A stretch of DNA of 54,443 nt from Halotalea alkalilenta DSM 17697 (GCF_000621205.1 NZ_KK211232.1:1-54443), one strand, 5' to 3'; positions 46,000-54,443 are shown, counted from the first letter of the stretch. Notes: generated by a model not told the origin, from the letters alone. Made by a program: numbers and translations.

Positions 46000-46493
46000 A
46001 ACGCTTCTTCCATTGGCTCATCACCCATCCCTTCATTTCCACGTTGATCTTCTTCACGTGGCTGCTGCTCACCTCATTCACCCCGGGCAGCGCGGTACTG
46101 GCGTTCTTCCTCGCCCTGATCATCCCCAAGCTCACCGATGCGTTCTGGGTGCCGCAGCCGAAGATCCACAAGCCGTTCAAGCTGGTGCTCTTCGTCTTCC
46201 ACGTGTTCTACGACATCATCGTCGCCAACCTGGCGGTCGGGCGTAAGGTGCTTTCGCCTAGCCATCATTCACGGCCTGGATTCATCATCTATCCGCTGGC
46301 GATGCAGGAGCCATTTCCGATCACCCTGCTGACCAGCACGATCTCGCTGTCGCCGGGCACGCTGTCGGCGCACCTGCGCCCTCACGACAACACCCTGCTG
46401 ATCCATGCCCTCGACGTCGATGACCGGGAGGCGCTGGTCAACTTCATCTACGAGCGCTACGAACGCCCGCTCAAGGAGATCTTCGGATGCTAG
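45996..46493 (+). CDS. mrpE: Mrp/Pha antiporter subunit E
   Basis: This 165-residue subunit has two or three N-terminal membrane segments and a soluble C-terminal part. Family stretches are FKLVLFVFHVFYDIIVANL, the PLAMQEPFPITLLTSTISLS segment and SPGTLSA near residue 117. It overlaps both neighbours. Subunit E is needed for complex assembly and has no complex I relative. Confidence 0.94.
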   Translation: MKRFFHWLITHPFISTLIFFTWLLLTSFTPGSAVLAFFLALIIPKLTDAFWVPQPKIHKPFKLVLFVFHVFYDIIVANLAVGRKVLSPSHHSRPGFIIYPLAMQEPFPITLLTSTISLSPGTLSAHLRPHDNTLLIHALDVDDREALVNFIYERYERPLKEIFGC

Positions 46494-46774
46494 GTTCGAT
46501 GTCGATCCTCGAATGGGGGATCTGGATCAGCGCACTTCTCTACATGGTCGCGTTCTGCCTGAACGCCTACCGCGTCCTGATCGGCCCCAGCCTGCCCGAC
46601 AGGATCGCGGCGCTCGACACCATGTACATGAACGCGATCGGCCCGGTGATTTTGATGGGTATCAGCACCGGCACTCGCTTCGATTTCGAAGCAGCGATGC
46701 TGATCGCGATGTTCGGTTTCCTAAGCATCGCCGCGCTGTGCAAATATTTGCTGCGCGGCATGATCATCGAGTAA
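46487..46774 (+). CDS. mrpF: Mrp/Pha antiporter subunit F
   Basis: This 95-residue subunit has three membrane segments. The family motif GPSLPDRIAALDTM with its conserved aspartate lies near residues 33-46. The ATG overlaps the end of mrpE by seven bases. The stop precedes an AAAGGAGG site for mrpG. Confidence 0.94.
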   Translation: MLGSMSILEWGIWISALLYMVAFCLNAYRVLIGPSLPDRIAALDTMYMNAIGPVILMGISTGTRFDFEAAMLIAMFGFLSIAALCKYLLRGMIIE

Positions 46775-46788
46775 AGGAGGCAATTCCA

Positions 46789-47151
46789 ATGGAATACCTG
46801 GGCTTTTTGGTCGAGCTCGTCGTCGCCCTCCTGCTGGTATGCGGCGGCCTGACCGCAGTGGTCGGCGGTATCGGCATGGTGCGATTCAACGACTTCTACA
46901 TGCGCATGCACGGGCCGGCGATGAGCTCGACGATGGCGCTCGGCTGCATGATCCTCGCATCGATCCTGTTCTTCTGGTTCCACACCGGCACGCTGCGTTT
47001 TCCCGAGCTGATCCTTACGCTGTTCGTACTGATCTCCGCGCCGGTGAGCGCCCACCTCCTGACCATGAGCGCACTCCATCTGAAGCTCCCGCGGCAGTCC
47101 AATACCCAGGGCGGGCCATTCGAGCTCAACGAAAAGATCGACCAGGACTGA
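46789..47151 (+). CDS. mrpG: Mrp/Pha antiporter subunit G
   Basis: This 120-residue last subunit has three membrane segments. The family pattern IGMVRFNDFYMRMHGPAMSS lies near residues 28-47, followed by TLFVLISAPVSAHLL. The ATG is chosen because AAAGGAGG lies just upstream. A bidirectional terminator follows, ending the operon. Confidence 0.95.
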   Translation: MEYLGFLVELVVALLLVCGGLTAVVGGIGMVRFNDFYMRMHGPAMSSTMALGCMILASILFFWFHTGTLRFPELILTLFVLISAPVSAHLLTMSALHLKLPRQSNTQGGPFELNEKIDQD

Positions 47152-47183
47152 GCGTTCGGTTCTTTTCGGGCCAGCAAAGGAAA

Positions 47184-47217
47184 AAGGGCCGCCTCGCAGC
47201 AGTGCGAGGCGGCCCTT
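47184..47217. terminator. Bidirectional terminator between mrpG and hemH
   Basis: AAGGGCCGCCTCGC pairs with GCGAGGCGGCCCTT around AGCAGT. It is followed by CTTTT on the plus strand and by T5 on the minus strand. The two genes converge on it. Confidence 0.9.
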
Positions 47218-47233
47218 CTTTTGCACTCGATGA

Positions 47234-48223
47234 CTACCAGCCTTGGGTGTGCTGGACGACCAGATCGGTGAAGAGCGCCAGGTGATCCTCACGGTCATTG
47301 AGCGCGGGAATGTACGCATAGCGCTCACCGCCCGCCTCGAGATAGTTCTCCTTGTTCTGGATCGCTAGCTCCTCGAGGGTCTCTAGGCAGTCGGCCGCGA
47401 ATGCGGGACTCATGATGTCGATGGCGTCGAAGCGCTTCTGCTTGCCCCAGGCAGCGAGCGTCATGTCGGTGTAGGGCTTGAGCCACTCCTCGCGCCCGAA
47501 TCTCGACTGGAAGGTCATCGTCCACTCCCCATCCTCAAGCCCCAGCGCTTCGGCAAGCAAGCGGCTGGTCGTCGCACATTCGCTCGCGTAGGGATCGCCC
47601 TCCTCCGCGTAGCGCTTCGGCACGCCGTGGTAGGACATCACCAAATGGCCTCGATAACCCTGATGATCCCAATGCTCACGGACGCTGGCGGCGAGCGCCG
47701 AGATATAGCCCGGATGATCGTGGTAGCTGCGTACGGTGCGAAGCTCCGGATGCGCCGGGCACGAGGCCAGAACACGCGCCAAGCTGTCGAACACCGAAGC
47801 GGTGGTGGAGCGAGAGAACTGTGGATACAGAGGGAGCATCAACAGCCGCTGCACTCCCTTGGCCCGCAGCGCCTCGATCGCCTCCTCCATGCTCGGTCGA
47901 CCATAGGTCATCGCAAGCTCGACCGGGATCTCCTCGTCGAAGCGCTCAGCGAGGCGCTCGGCAAGCGCACGCTGCTGACGGCGCGACATCACCAGCAGCG
48001 GTGATCCCTCATCGGTCCAGATCGAGCGGTAGGCCTTAGCGACCTTGGGCGGGCGGAAAGGCAGCACCACGCCATAGAGTATCGGCAGCCATATCGGCCG
48101 TGGCGTATCCACCACCCGGCGGTCGGAAAGGAACTCAGCCAGATAACGCCTGACAGCGGGAGCGGTAGGTGCCTCGGGCGTACCTAGATTGACGAGCAGT
48201 ACTCCGAAACGCGGACTTGGCAT
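47234..48223 (-). CDS. hemH: Ferrochelatase
   Basis: HemH inserts Fe2+ into protoporphyrin IX. The 329-residue protein has the N-terminal FGVLLVNLGTPEAPTAPAVR, the catalytic histidine in SYHGVPKRYAEEGDPY near residue 195, and FQSRFGREEWLKPYTD followed by DIMSPAFAADCLETLEE with the conserved glutamate. The ATG at 48223 fits family N termini; the longer upstream frame is not conserved. No other heme gene is adjacent. Confidence 0.97.
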   Translation of the reverse strand: MPSPRFGVLLVNLGTPEAPTAPAVRRYLAEFLSDRRVVDTPRPIWLPILYGVVLPFRPPKVAKAYRSIWTDEGSPLLVMSRRQQRALAERLAERFDEEIPVELAMTYGRPSMEEAIEALRAKGVQRLLMLPLYPQFSRSTTASVFDSLARVLASCPAHPELRTVRSYHDHPGYISALAASVREHWDHQGYRGHLVMSYHGVPKRYAEEGDPYASECATTSRLLAEALGLEDGEWTMTFQSRFGREEWLKPYTDMTLAAWGKQKRFDAIDIMSPAFAADCLETLEELAIQNKENYLEAGGERYAYIPALNDREDHLALFTDLVVQHTQGW

Positions 48224-48458
48224 CAACGACTCCTTGATTCTTCGACTCCGTCTCTCCTGGAGGCGGTGGCTGCCTTGGTACCATGCGGCCATCCCACCAG
48301 AACTGGCGGCATTATAGCTCCTGGGAAGAGATAGAACGGGCCAATCCTGTCTATGACAGCGGATTGAACGACACTATGAGACGCCGGCTATAGCGGCGTC
48401 TCGGCGGGAAGTAACGAGTGGGATTGAAACTAGGTGCGCGCCGAATGGTACGACATGG

Positions 48459-48728
48459 TCACAACGCCAGCGCGGTGCGCTCGCTGGCGGGGATATCGAT
48501 CTGCGCGGCTTCGACCAGAAAGGCACGCTTGACGCCGAGGGTCCGCAGTACATCGAATGCGGCATCCAACGAGCGGAACAGTTGGGGCCGCCCCTTGCGT
48601 TCCAACAGCCAGACATGGCGGTCGTCACGACATTCGATCTGATAAAGCTGATTGCCTACCGAAGCTATGACGTTCAATTCCAATTCACCGAGTCGCTCGG
48701 TGTCATGCTCGAGTTGATGCATGTCCAT
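48459..48728 (-). CDS. Small uncharacterised protein, DUF6482-like
   Basis: This 89-residue protein has no signal peptide or membrane segment. A clear AAGGAG precedes the ATG. The sequence has a short beta-rich look (NVIASVGNQLYQIECRD, FRSLDAAFDVLRTLGVKRAF) that recalls DUF6482 proteins of Halomonas and Pseudomonas. This rests on memory and needs a profile search. Downstream at 48379-48405, GAGACGCC pairs with GGCGTCTC, a possible terminator hairpin. Function unknown. Confidence 0.65.
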   Translation of the reverse strand: MDMHQLEHDTERLGELELNVIASVGNQLYQIECRDDRHVWLLERKGRPQLFRSLDAAFDVLRTLGVKRAFLVEAAQIDIPASERTALAL

Positions 48729-49197
48729 ATCGGTTCTCCTTCATTGCATCTTTATTGCTCTCTTGTTTCGCGGCGCGCCCTTCCTGGGCGCAAGGTCGCA
48801 TGCATTGCCAGACCACCGCGAATGCGTACCGCGCCCTCCTGGGCGGTACGTACGGCCATGCTACCGACACCGAGTGTCAGCAAGATGACTGCTCCACTGT
48901 AGGACAACTAAAAGCGCCGTTCTATCCCTCACACCAGCGGGCGCATCAATGGGACGCCTCAGGCCCACCCTCTTCAGGCACGACTCAACCAGCTCTTGCG
49001 ACCGATGGTCCAACGCTTCGAGGAGGGGCATGCCGGCAGCCGGCGAGGAGAAGAGCCGGGGGGAGTAGGTGAAAAGCCGAAAGAGAATGCGAGAGAACGC
49101 CGGCGGCGCTGGGACATTCAAGATCAAGAGCGCCCGCTCAAGCAGGCACTCTTGCCACCATGTGGTGGTCAACGGTCGAATCAGGACGAGGCGTCGC
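48729..49197. other. 469-bp intergenic stretch with no supported gene
   Basis: Open frames of just over 100 codons exist on both strands (48755-49072 plus, 48861-49172 minus). Neither has a convincing ribosome site, and neither product is recognisable. The promoter of the small gene at 48459-48728 must lie in its first part. No repeat, tRNA or clear hairpin was seen. Confidence 0.5.
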
Positions 49198-49497
49198 TCA
49201 GTCGCGCTGATAGGTGCTGGGGTCGATCGCGACGCCTAGGGAATTGCGATCGATCCATTTACCGGCCTTGGCTTCACGATAGCGGAACACCACCATGTCG
49301 CCGACCTTCACCGGCAGCTCGGCATCTTCCACCTGATAGGTATAGGTCTCGCCGCCTACCACCAGCACATGGCGATAAAGATCCGGCATGCCGAGCCACT
49401 CCTTGAACGGCCCTTCCCGATCGAGGCTCTCGAGCACACCGCGCGCCTCGAGCTTGGGTTGTCGACGCCGACCGCTGCGGCGAAATCCTGCTGCCAT
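49198..49497 (-). CDS. Uncharacterised 99-residue protein
   Basis: I do not recognise this protein. It is soluble, with a basic N terminus (FRRSGRRRQPKLEA), a middle part YRHVLVVGGETYTYQVEDAE and VKVGDMVVFRYREAKAGKWI, which looks like a small beta-barrel. A GAGGT site lies 11 bases before the ATG. Codon use matches the neighbours. It precedes dnaB on the same strand in position but is transcribed after it, 43 bp downstream of the dnaB stop, so co-transcription is possible. Confidence 0.6.
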   Translation of the reverse strand: MAAGFRRSGRRRQPKLEARGVLESLDREGPFKEWLGMPDLYRHVLVVGGETYTYQVEDAELPVKVGDMVVFRYREAKAGKWIDRNSLGVAIDPSTYQRD

Positions 49498-49540
49498 CTA
49501 TGCCAATACCTCGTTTTCGAATCAGTGTAGAACCAGGAAA

Positions 49541-50929
49541 TCACTCGTCGCCGAACTGGCCGTAGCTGTCCGGGGCAAGATCCTCGAAGCGGGTGTACTT
49601 GCCCACGAAGGCCATGTGCACGGTGCCGATCGGGCCGTTACGCTGCTTGCCGATGATCAGCTCGGCAAGCCCTTTGTTATCGGGGTTGTCGCGATTATAG
49701 ACTTCGTCGCGGTAGACGAAGGCGATCAGGTCGGCGTCCTGCTCGATGGCGCCCGACTCGCGCAGGTCCGACATCACCGGGCGTTTGTTGGGACGCTGCT
49801 CGAGCGAGCGGTTGAGCTGCGAAAGCGCCACCACAGGGCAGCTGAACTCCTTCGCCAGCCCCTTGAGTGAGCGGGATATCTCGGAGATCTCCGCAGTACG
49901 GTTCTCGGACATCCCCGGTACCTGCATCAGCTGCAGGTAGTCGATCATGATCAAGCCGATGCTGCCCGCTTCACGGACCAGCCGCCGAATTCGAGCGCGC
50001 ATCTCGTTGGGCGACAGCGCCGGCGTATCGTCGACGTAGAGCTTGCGATCCTTGAGCAGGTTGACCGCCGAGGTCAGTCGAGGCCAGTCCTCGTCCTCCA
50101 GCTGGCCGGTACGCACCCGGGTCTGGTCGATTCTCCCCAGCGAAGAGATCATCCTCAGCATCAGCTGCTCTGCCGGCATCTCCATCGAGAACACGATCGA
50201 CGCTTTGTCGCTGCTGACCACGGCGTGCTCGACCAGATTCATCGCGAAGGTGGTCTTGCCCATCGACGGGCGCCCCGCAACGATCACCAGATCCGCAGGC
50301 TGCAATCCCGAGGTCATCTCGTCCAGGTCGCGAAACCCGGTCGACAACCCGGTCATCTGGCCCTTGAGATTGAACAGTTGGTCGATCCTGTCGACTGCCT
50401 TGGTGAGCAGACTGCTCATTCCCACAGGGCCGCCGAACTTGGGCCGGGACTCGGATATCTGGAAGACCAGCCGCTCGGCCTCGTTGACCAGCTCATCGGC
50501 GGGACGCCCCTGGGGAGTGAAAGCCCCCTCGGCGATCTGATTGGCGGCCTGGATCAATTTACGCAGCGTCGCGCGCTCGCGCACGATATCGGCGTAGGCG
50601 CGAATGTTGCTGGCCGAGGGGGTGTTTCGAGCCAGTTCGGCAAGATAGGCCAACCCACCCACCTGATCGAGCTGGTCGCGCAGCTCCAGCGCTTCGGAGA
50701 GCGTCACCACGTCGACGGCGCGGCTCTCCTCGAGCAGCTGCTTGACCGCATTGAAGATGCAGCGATGCTCGAAGCGATAGAAGTCATCACTGATCAGACG
50801 CTCGGAGACCAGGTCCCAGGCACTGTTGTCTAGCATCAGACCGCCCAGCACCGACTGCTCGGCCTCGACGGAATGGGGTGGCACCTTGAGCGCAGCGGTT
50901 TCTTGATCGCGCTCGGTCACTTCGCTCAT
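49541..50929 (-). CDS. dnaB: Replicative DNA helicase
   Basis: DnaB is the hexameric helicase of the replication fork and recruits the DnaG primase. The 462-residue protein has the N-terminal scaffold domain (PPHSVEAEQSVLGGLMLDN) and the RecA-like motor: Walker A VAGRPSMGKTTFAMNL near residue 235, Walker B LIMIDYLQLMQ, and DLRESGAIEQDADLIAFVYR near 400. The chosen ATG is the family start. A longer upstream frame reads through the rplI terminator region and is not used. Confidence 0.96.
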   Translation of the reverse strand: MSEVTERDQETAALKVPPHSVEAEQSVLGGLMLDNSAWDLVSERLISDDFYRFEHRCIFNAVKQLLEESRAVDVVTLSEALELRDQLDQVGGLAYLAELARNTPSASNIRAYADIVRERATLRKLIQAANQIAEGAFTPQGRPADELVNEAERLVFQISESRPKFGGPVGMSSLLTKAVDRIDQLFNLKGQMTGLSTGFRDLDEMTSGLQPADLVIVAGRPSMGKTTFAMNLVEHAVVSSDKASIVFSMEMPAEQLMLRMISSLGRIDQTRVRTGQLEDEDWPRLTSAVNLLKDRKLYVDDTPALSPNEMRARIRRLVREAGSIGLIMIDYLQLMQVPGMSENRTAEISEISRSLKGLAKEFSCPVVALSQLNRSLEQRPNKRPVMSDLRESGAIEQDADLIAFVYRDEVYNRDNPDNKGLAELIIGKQRNGPIGTVHMAFVGKYTRFEDLAPDSYGQFGDE

Positions 50930-51101
50930 ATGGGGTCCGTGAAGTGAAGGCAAGCCCCGAAGGGGCGATACGAGAATTCTTCCGCGCCCACGCCGCCAAT
51001 GAGCGGCCAGAGGCGTGCGGAGGTAGGAGCATGGTAATGCCACCAGCCGATTCAGGCCAGCCGCGCAGGTCGATGGACAAGGCCAGGCCAGAGCCCGAAA
51101 A

Positions 51102-51131
51102 GAAAGGGGCACGCTTGCGCGTGCCCCTTTC
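51102..51131 (-). terminator. Intrinsic terminator after rplI
   Basis: On the minus strand GAAAGGGGCACGC, loop GCAA, GCGTGCCCCTTTC is followed by TTTT. It separates the rpsF-rpsR-rplI operon from dnaB. Confidence 0.88.
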
Positions 51132-51151
51132 AACCACCGGTGGCGGACCGC

Positions 51152-51598
51152 TTATTCGGCGGTGACGACCACGCGGACGACGGCCGACACGTCCGAATGC
51201 AGCTGGAGGTCGATATCGTATTCGCCGGTGGAGCGAATCGGGCCTTCCGGCATCCGCACTTCGCTCTTGGCGACGTCGATGCCGGCCTGAGCGATGGCGT
51301 CAGCCAGATCGCGCGGACCGATGGAACCGAACAGCTTGCCTTCATCGCCGGCCTTGGCCGTCAGCGAAAGCTCGATGTCGGCCAGCTGAGCGGCGCGGCT
51401 TTCGGCTTCAGCCTTGCGGATCGCGGCTTCGCTTTCCAGCTCAGCGCGACGAGCCTCGAAGGCATCGATGTTTTCCTGGCTCGCCGGTACGGCCAGGCCG
51501 TAGGGAATCAGGTAATTACGGCCGTAGCCGGCCTTGACGGTGACTTTGTCACCCAGGGCGCCCAGCTTGCCGAGCTTGTCGAGCAGAATGACTTCCAT
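51152..51598 (-). CDS. rplI: 50S ribosomal protein L9
   Basis: L9 binds 23S rRNA near the L1 stalk and limits frameshifting. The 148-residue protein begins [20 protein letters not shown] and has [13 protein letters not shown] near residue 22, then a long central helix and a C-terminal domain ([15 protein letters not shown]). It is the last gene of the rpsF-rpsR cluster, 12 bp after a membrane-protein gene. Confidence 0.98.
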   Translation of the reverse strand: MEVILLDKLGKLGALGDKVTVKAGYGRNYLIPYGLAVPASQENIDAFEARRAELESEAAIRKAEAESRAAQLADIELSLTAKAGDEGKLFGSIGPRDLADAIAQAGIDVAKSEVRMPEGPIRSTGEYDIDLQLHSDVSAVVRVVVTAE

Positions 51599-51610
51599 CT
51601 CGTTGACCTC

Positions 51611-52465
51611 TTAACGTTGACTACCGGCGAGACGCCCGCGGAAGTTCGCGAAGCTGTCGATCAGCGCCAGTAGCAGCACTATCACTATTGCGGGCCAGGT
51701 GGTCAGCAGCAGGGCATAGAAGCCCACCAGCCAAAGCCCATTCATCCCCTTGATACCCAGCAGCCCATGCACCAGCGCGATGCCGGACACCAGCAGCGGC
51801 ACCCAAGCGACCAGCAGCGCCGCGGGGGCGCCGAGCAGGCCACCGACCAGGGCGATCGCAATCACCACGCCGAGCTCGGCCGGACGCAGACGCAGCTGGT
51901 GAAACTCGCTGCGAAAGCCACCCGGATTGTAGAGCCCGGCCTGCCAACTGCGCGCCAGCGCCAGACAGGCGACCGAAGCGAGCAGCATCATCAGCCCGGT
52001 GACTACACCGATCAGCAAGCTGGCGAGCTGATCGATCGAAATGCCCTGCTGCGCGTAGCTGGTCAGCAGGGCATCGATCTCCCCGGAACTCTGACGCAGC
52101 TGCTCGATCAGCAGCCCCGCGTCGGGCGGTACGAAGATGCCGCTCTGGCCCAGCACCGCGGAGACCAGGCTGCCTGCGATCAGCGTCTCGCTCCAGCGCG
52201 TCCGGGCTCGCAGCACGCCGGCCATGAGCGCGACCAGCACGATGCAGCTCACCGGCAGCACGTCGCCCTGCGTCCACCAGAACAGGCTGGGAATCAGGGC
52301 GGCGATCAGCACCGGCGCTGCTTGCGTCGTGCCCTTGCGCAGCACGCAAAGCGCGACGACTGCGGCGCCCAGCCAGAAGAACCAAGGTACCAGGGTGGCG
52401 GCCAGCGCCACCCCGATCGCCTGGTAACGGCCCTGCATCACCCATTTGGCGAACGCTAGCAGCAT
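51611..52465 (-). CDS. Uncharacterised inner-membrane protein between rpsR and rplI
   Basis: This 284-residue protein has about eight hydrophobic segments and a soluble stretch around residues 115-145 (LIEQLRQSSGEIDALLTSYA). A YybS/DUF2232-type membrane gene at this position is familiar from pseudomonads and other gammaproteobacteria, and the C-terminal half resembles it. It lies 10 bp after rpsR and 12 bp before rplI, so it is co-transcribed with ribosomal-protein genes. Function unknown. Confidence 0.85.
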   Translation of the reverse strand: MLLAFAKWVMQGRYQAIGVALAATLVPWFFWLGAAVVALCVLRKGTTQAAPVLIAALIPSLFWWTQGDVLPVSCIVLVALMAGVLRARTRWSETLIAGSLVSAVLGQSGIFVPPDAGLLIEQLRQSSGEIDALLTSYAQQGISIDQLASLLIGVVTGLMMLLASVACLALARSWQAGLYNPGGFRSEFHQLRLRPAELGVVIAIALVGGLLGAPAALLVAWVPLLVSGIALVHGLLGIKGMNGLWLVGFYALLLTTWPAIVIVLLLALIDSFANFRGRLAGSQR

Positions 52466-52475
52466 GGGTACCCGC

Positions 52476-52703
52476 TTACTGGTGGCTGTCGGTGTACGGC
52501 AGCAGCGCCAGGTAGCGCGCGCGCTTGATCGCAGTGGCCAGCTGACGCTGGTAGCGAGCGCGGGTACCGGTGATGCGGCTGGGTACGATCTTGCCGGTTT
52601 CGGTGACGTAGGACTTCAGGGTATCGATGTCCTTGTAATCGATCTGCTTCACGCCTTCGGCGGTGAAACGGCAGAACTTACGGCGACGGAAAAAGCGTGC
52701 CAT
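52476..52703 (-). CDS. rpsR: 30S ribosomal protein S18
   Basis: S18 sits on the platform of the 30S subunit and binds together with S6. The 75-residue protein has [40 protein letters not shown] and [20 protein letters not shown], the whole family pattern. It lies 22 bp after rpsF. The single cysteine in the KFCRF segment is retained. Confidence 0.98.
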   Translation of the reverse strand: MARFFRRRKFCRFTAEGVKQIDYKDIDTLKSYVTETGKIVPSRITGTRARYQRQLATAIKRARYLALLPYTDSHQ

Positions 52704-52725
52704 GGGTCAATCCTCCGGACGAATC

Positions 52726-53151
52726 TTACTCAGCGGTTGCTCTTTCAGCGTGGTAGCTTTCGCTGTCACGCTCGCCATCGTTACGCTCACCATCGCCGCG
52801 CTCGTCACGATCACGACGGCGACCGCGCTCTTCACCGGCCCTCATCATCGGAGAGGCTTCGGTGACCGCTTCATTGGTGCGTACGACCATGTTGCGGATG
52901 ATCGCGTCGTTGAAGCGGAAGATGTTCTCGAGCTCGGCCAGCGCTTCGGCGCCGCACTCGACGTTCATCAGCACGTAGTGCGCCTTGTGGATCTTGTTGA
53001 TCGGGTAGGCCAGGTGGCGGCGACCCCAATCTTCGAGACGATGAACGGTGCCGCCGCTCTCGGTGACGATGCCGGTGTAACGCTCGACCATCGCCGGAAC
53101 CTGCTCGCTCTGGTCCGGATGAACCATGAAGACGATTTCGTAATGACGCAT
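52726..53151 (-). CDS. rpsF: 30S ribosomal protein S6
   Basis: S6 forms a heterodimer with S18 on the 30S platform. The 141-residue protein starts [20 protein letters not shown] and contains [20 protein letters not shown] and [18 protein letters not shown]. The C terminus is a long acidic/basic tail ([19 protein letters not shown]). E. coli S6 also has a modified acidic tail. The longer upstream frame is not conserved. Confidence 0.98.
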   Translation of the reverse strand: MRHYEIVFMVHPDQSEQVPAMVERYTGIVTESGGTVHRLEDWGRRHLAYPINKIHKAHYVLMNVECGAEALAELENIFRFNDAIIRNMVVRTNEAVTEASPMMRAGEERGRRRDRDERGDGERNDGERDSESYHAERATAE

Positions 53152-53349
53152 GATGTCTCCTTTCGGTTTGACAGCTTCGACGCGTTCCAACGCAATGGCG
53201 TGGAGCCGGAAGAAGCAAGGAGGGAGATGAATGTCGCGACGGCGAACCGTCGGAACACGATTGCGGACCACCGCTGTAGCGGCGGCCGCGAATATGACGA
53301 AAAGCCGCGATATTCTAATGATCCTGACACAGGACTACAAGCATAGCGC

Positions 53350-54204
53350 TCAACCGCGCTGCCGCACCGCTTCGAAAAGCCCGATGCCGGCCGCCACGGA
53401 GACGTTGAGACTCGACACCCTGCCCGCCATCGGCAGCTTGACCAGCGCATCGCAGCGCTCGCGCGTCAGCCGCCGGAGCCCCTTGCCCTCCGCACCCATC
53501 ACCAGCGCGCACGGTCCGCGCAGATCGACCTCGAACAGGCTTTGGGTCGCCTCCCCGGCGGTCCCATAGACCCACACGCCATGGCTGCGCAATGCCTCCA
53601 GCGTACGGGCAAGGTTGGTGACCTGATAGACCGGCACCGCTTCCGCCGCACCGGAGGCGACTTTGCGCACAGTGGCGTTGAGCGGTGCGGCGCGATCCTT
53701 GGCAACGATCACGCCGTGGGCACCGGCCGCATCGACACTGCGCAAGCAAGCCCCGAGGTTATGGGGGTCGGTGACGCCATCCAATACCAGCAGCAGCGCA
53801 GGCCGAGCCTCACGCCAGTCGTCGAGGCGCCAGAGCAGGCTCTGCTCCGCCTCGGCGACCAGCGGCGGACAGAATGCCACCACTCCTTGATGATTGCCGC
53901 CTTTCGCGACGGCATCGAGCGCCTCGCGCGATGAGCGCTGGATGTCGATGCCCCGCTCGGAAGCGATGGCACAGAGCTCGGCGAGACGCTCACCCGCATC
54001 GCCCTCCTGAATCCACAGCTGCCTCGGCGGCTCGACCCGACCGTTCTCGACGGACAGCAAGGCCTCAACGCTGTGTACCCCATAGACCGCCTCACACCCC
54101 TTGGGCGGCACCGGCGAGGCGCCCATCGTACGCGCGGGGCGCCTCGTCGCGACACCGTCCGTACCAGGAGTACGGCGGGAGAGATTCTGATGACGACGCG
54201 CCAT
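53350..54204 (-). CDS. rlmB: 23S rRNA (guanosine2251-2'-O)-methyltransferase RlmB
   Basis: RlmB methylates the 2'-O of G2251 in the peptidyl-transferase centre. The 284-residue protein has an N-terminal substrate-binding part (VYGVHSVEALLS near residue 40) and the SPOUT knot: LLVLDGVTDPHNLGACLRS, ALVMGAEGKGLRRLTRERCD and LPMAGRVSSLNVSVAAGIGL. It carries about 35 extra basic residues at the N terminus compared with E. coli RlmB. The ATG overlaps the stop codon of the upstream gene by one base; a TTG three bases earlier is possible. Confidence 0.95.
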   Translation of the reverse strand: MARRHQNLSRRTPGTDGVATRRPARTMGASPVPPKGCEAVYGVHSVEALLSVENGRVEPPRQLWIQEGDAGERLAELCAIASERGIDIQRSSREALDAVAKGGNHQGVVAFCPPLVAEAEQSLLWRLDDWREARPALLLVLDGVTDPHNLGACLRSVDAAGAHGVIVAKDRAAPLNATVRKVASGAAEAVPVYQVTNLARTLEALRSHGVWVYGTAGEATQSLFEVDLRGPCALVMGAEGKGLRRLTRERCDALVKLPMAGRVSSLNVSVAAGIGLFEAVRQRG

Positions 54205-54443
54205 CAATCACGCCCTTGCGGCTTCTTGCCGCTGCGTCTCGGCCTGGAGGTTTTACCCGCAGAGGAGGAACGCTCGCTCTCATCGGCCGCGTTTTTGGTA
54301 GCACGCTTCTTCGACCCGGCCGCAGCAGCGCTCTCGGTCTTGGCCGCCTCAGTCGTCTTGGCAGTGCGCTTCTTCGACCTAGCAGGAGCAGCGCTCTCGG
54401 TCTTGGCCACTTCAGTAGTCTTGGCAGTGCGCTTCTTCGACCT
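54204..54443 (-). CDS. rnr: Ribonuclease R, C-terminal fragment (runs off the window)
   Basis: This is the C-terminal 79 residues of a protein that continues past the window end. It is almost wholly Lys, Arg, Ala, Thr and Ser, built of about two and a half copies of a 21-residue unit (RSKKRTAKTTEAAKTESA). Position directly before rlmB, with overlapping stop and start, is the usual place of rnr, and RNase R has a lysine-rich C-terminal tail. The identity rests on that context, because no catalytic part is visible. Confidence 0.75.
   Translation of the reverse strand, partial: RSKKRTAKTTEVAKTESAAPARSKKRTAKTTEAAKTESAAAAGSKKRATKNAADESERSSSAGKTSRPRRSGKKPQGRD

Overview
The window is GC-rich, gene-dense chromosomal DNA from a gammaproteobacterium, most likely a member of the Halomonadaceae or a close relative. 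The evidence is the gene order (rpsU-dnaG-rpoD; tsaD-folB-folK facing cca-glpE-apaH-rsmA-surA-lptD; rnr-rlmB-rpsF-rpsR-rplI-dnaB), a six-gene Mrp/Pha-type Na+/H+ antiporter operon, and the general protein resemblance. The genus cannot be fixed from the sequence alone. I see no phage, CRISPR array, tRNA or rRNA gene.

Layout. 0.1-2.6 kb: L-serine dehydratase with a divergent DsdC-like LysR regulator. 2.7-7.2 kb: the macromolecular-synthesis operon. 7.2-8.7 kb: an AGCS amino-acid/Na+ symporter. 8.8-18.1 kb: tRNA modification, folate, CCA-adding, Ap4A, 16S rRNA methylation and outer-membrane biogenesis genes. 18.3-22.8 kb: the AmgK-MurU peptidoglycan-recycling pair, an OsmC protein, SpeD and an AI-2E permease. 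23.2-35.9 kb: an orphan prepilin peptidase, then a complete nitrate-assimilation cluster (nirD, nirB, a NasC/NasB-like flavoprotein, nasA, narK, nasT, nasS) with coq7 inserted in it. 36.4-40.8 kb: a HIT protein, a PrkB-like phosphoribulokinase, purD, an RsmE-family methyltransferase and a CDF transporter. 41.2-47.2 kb: the Mrp operon. 47.2-54.4 kb: hemH, two small uncharacterised genes and the dnaB/ribosomal-protein/rlmB/rnr cluster.

Nitrate control region. The divergent nir and nas operons share about 730 bp. I read in it an NtrC-like palindrome, an IHF-like site beside an A/T tract, a good sigma-54 promoter for nasA and a weaker one for the nir operon. Each leader ends in an intrinsic terminator. 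In both, the 5' arm of the terminator overlaps a small hairpin with a hexaloop beginning AAAGG, which is the arrangement expected for antitermination by the ANTAR protein NasT, encoded nearby with its sensor NasS. narK has its own sigma-54 promoter and an NtrC-like site. Nitrogen limitation (NtrC/sigma-54) and nitrate or nitrite (NasS/NasT) would therefore both have to be sensed.

The least expected structure is a non-coding element of about 330 bp present three times (1-116 partial, 22841-23170, 35973-36301). It has imperfect 15-bp terminal inverted repeats and conserved internal palindromes. The two complete copies lie between convergent genes, and each is flanked by a direct repeat of 30 or 37 bp that contains a terminator-like hairpin unique to that locus. 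This suggests a MITE-like element that inserts at intergenic hairpins and duplicates them.
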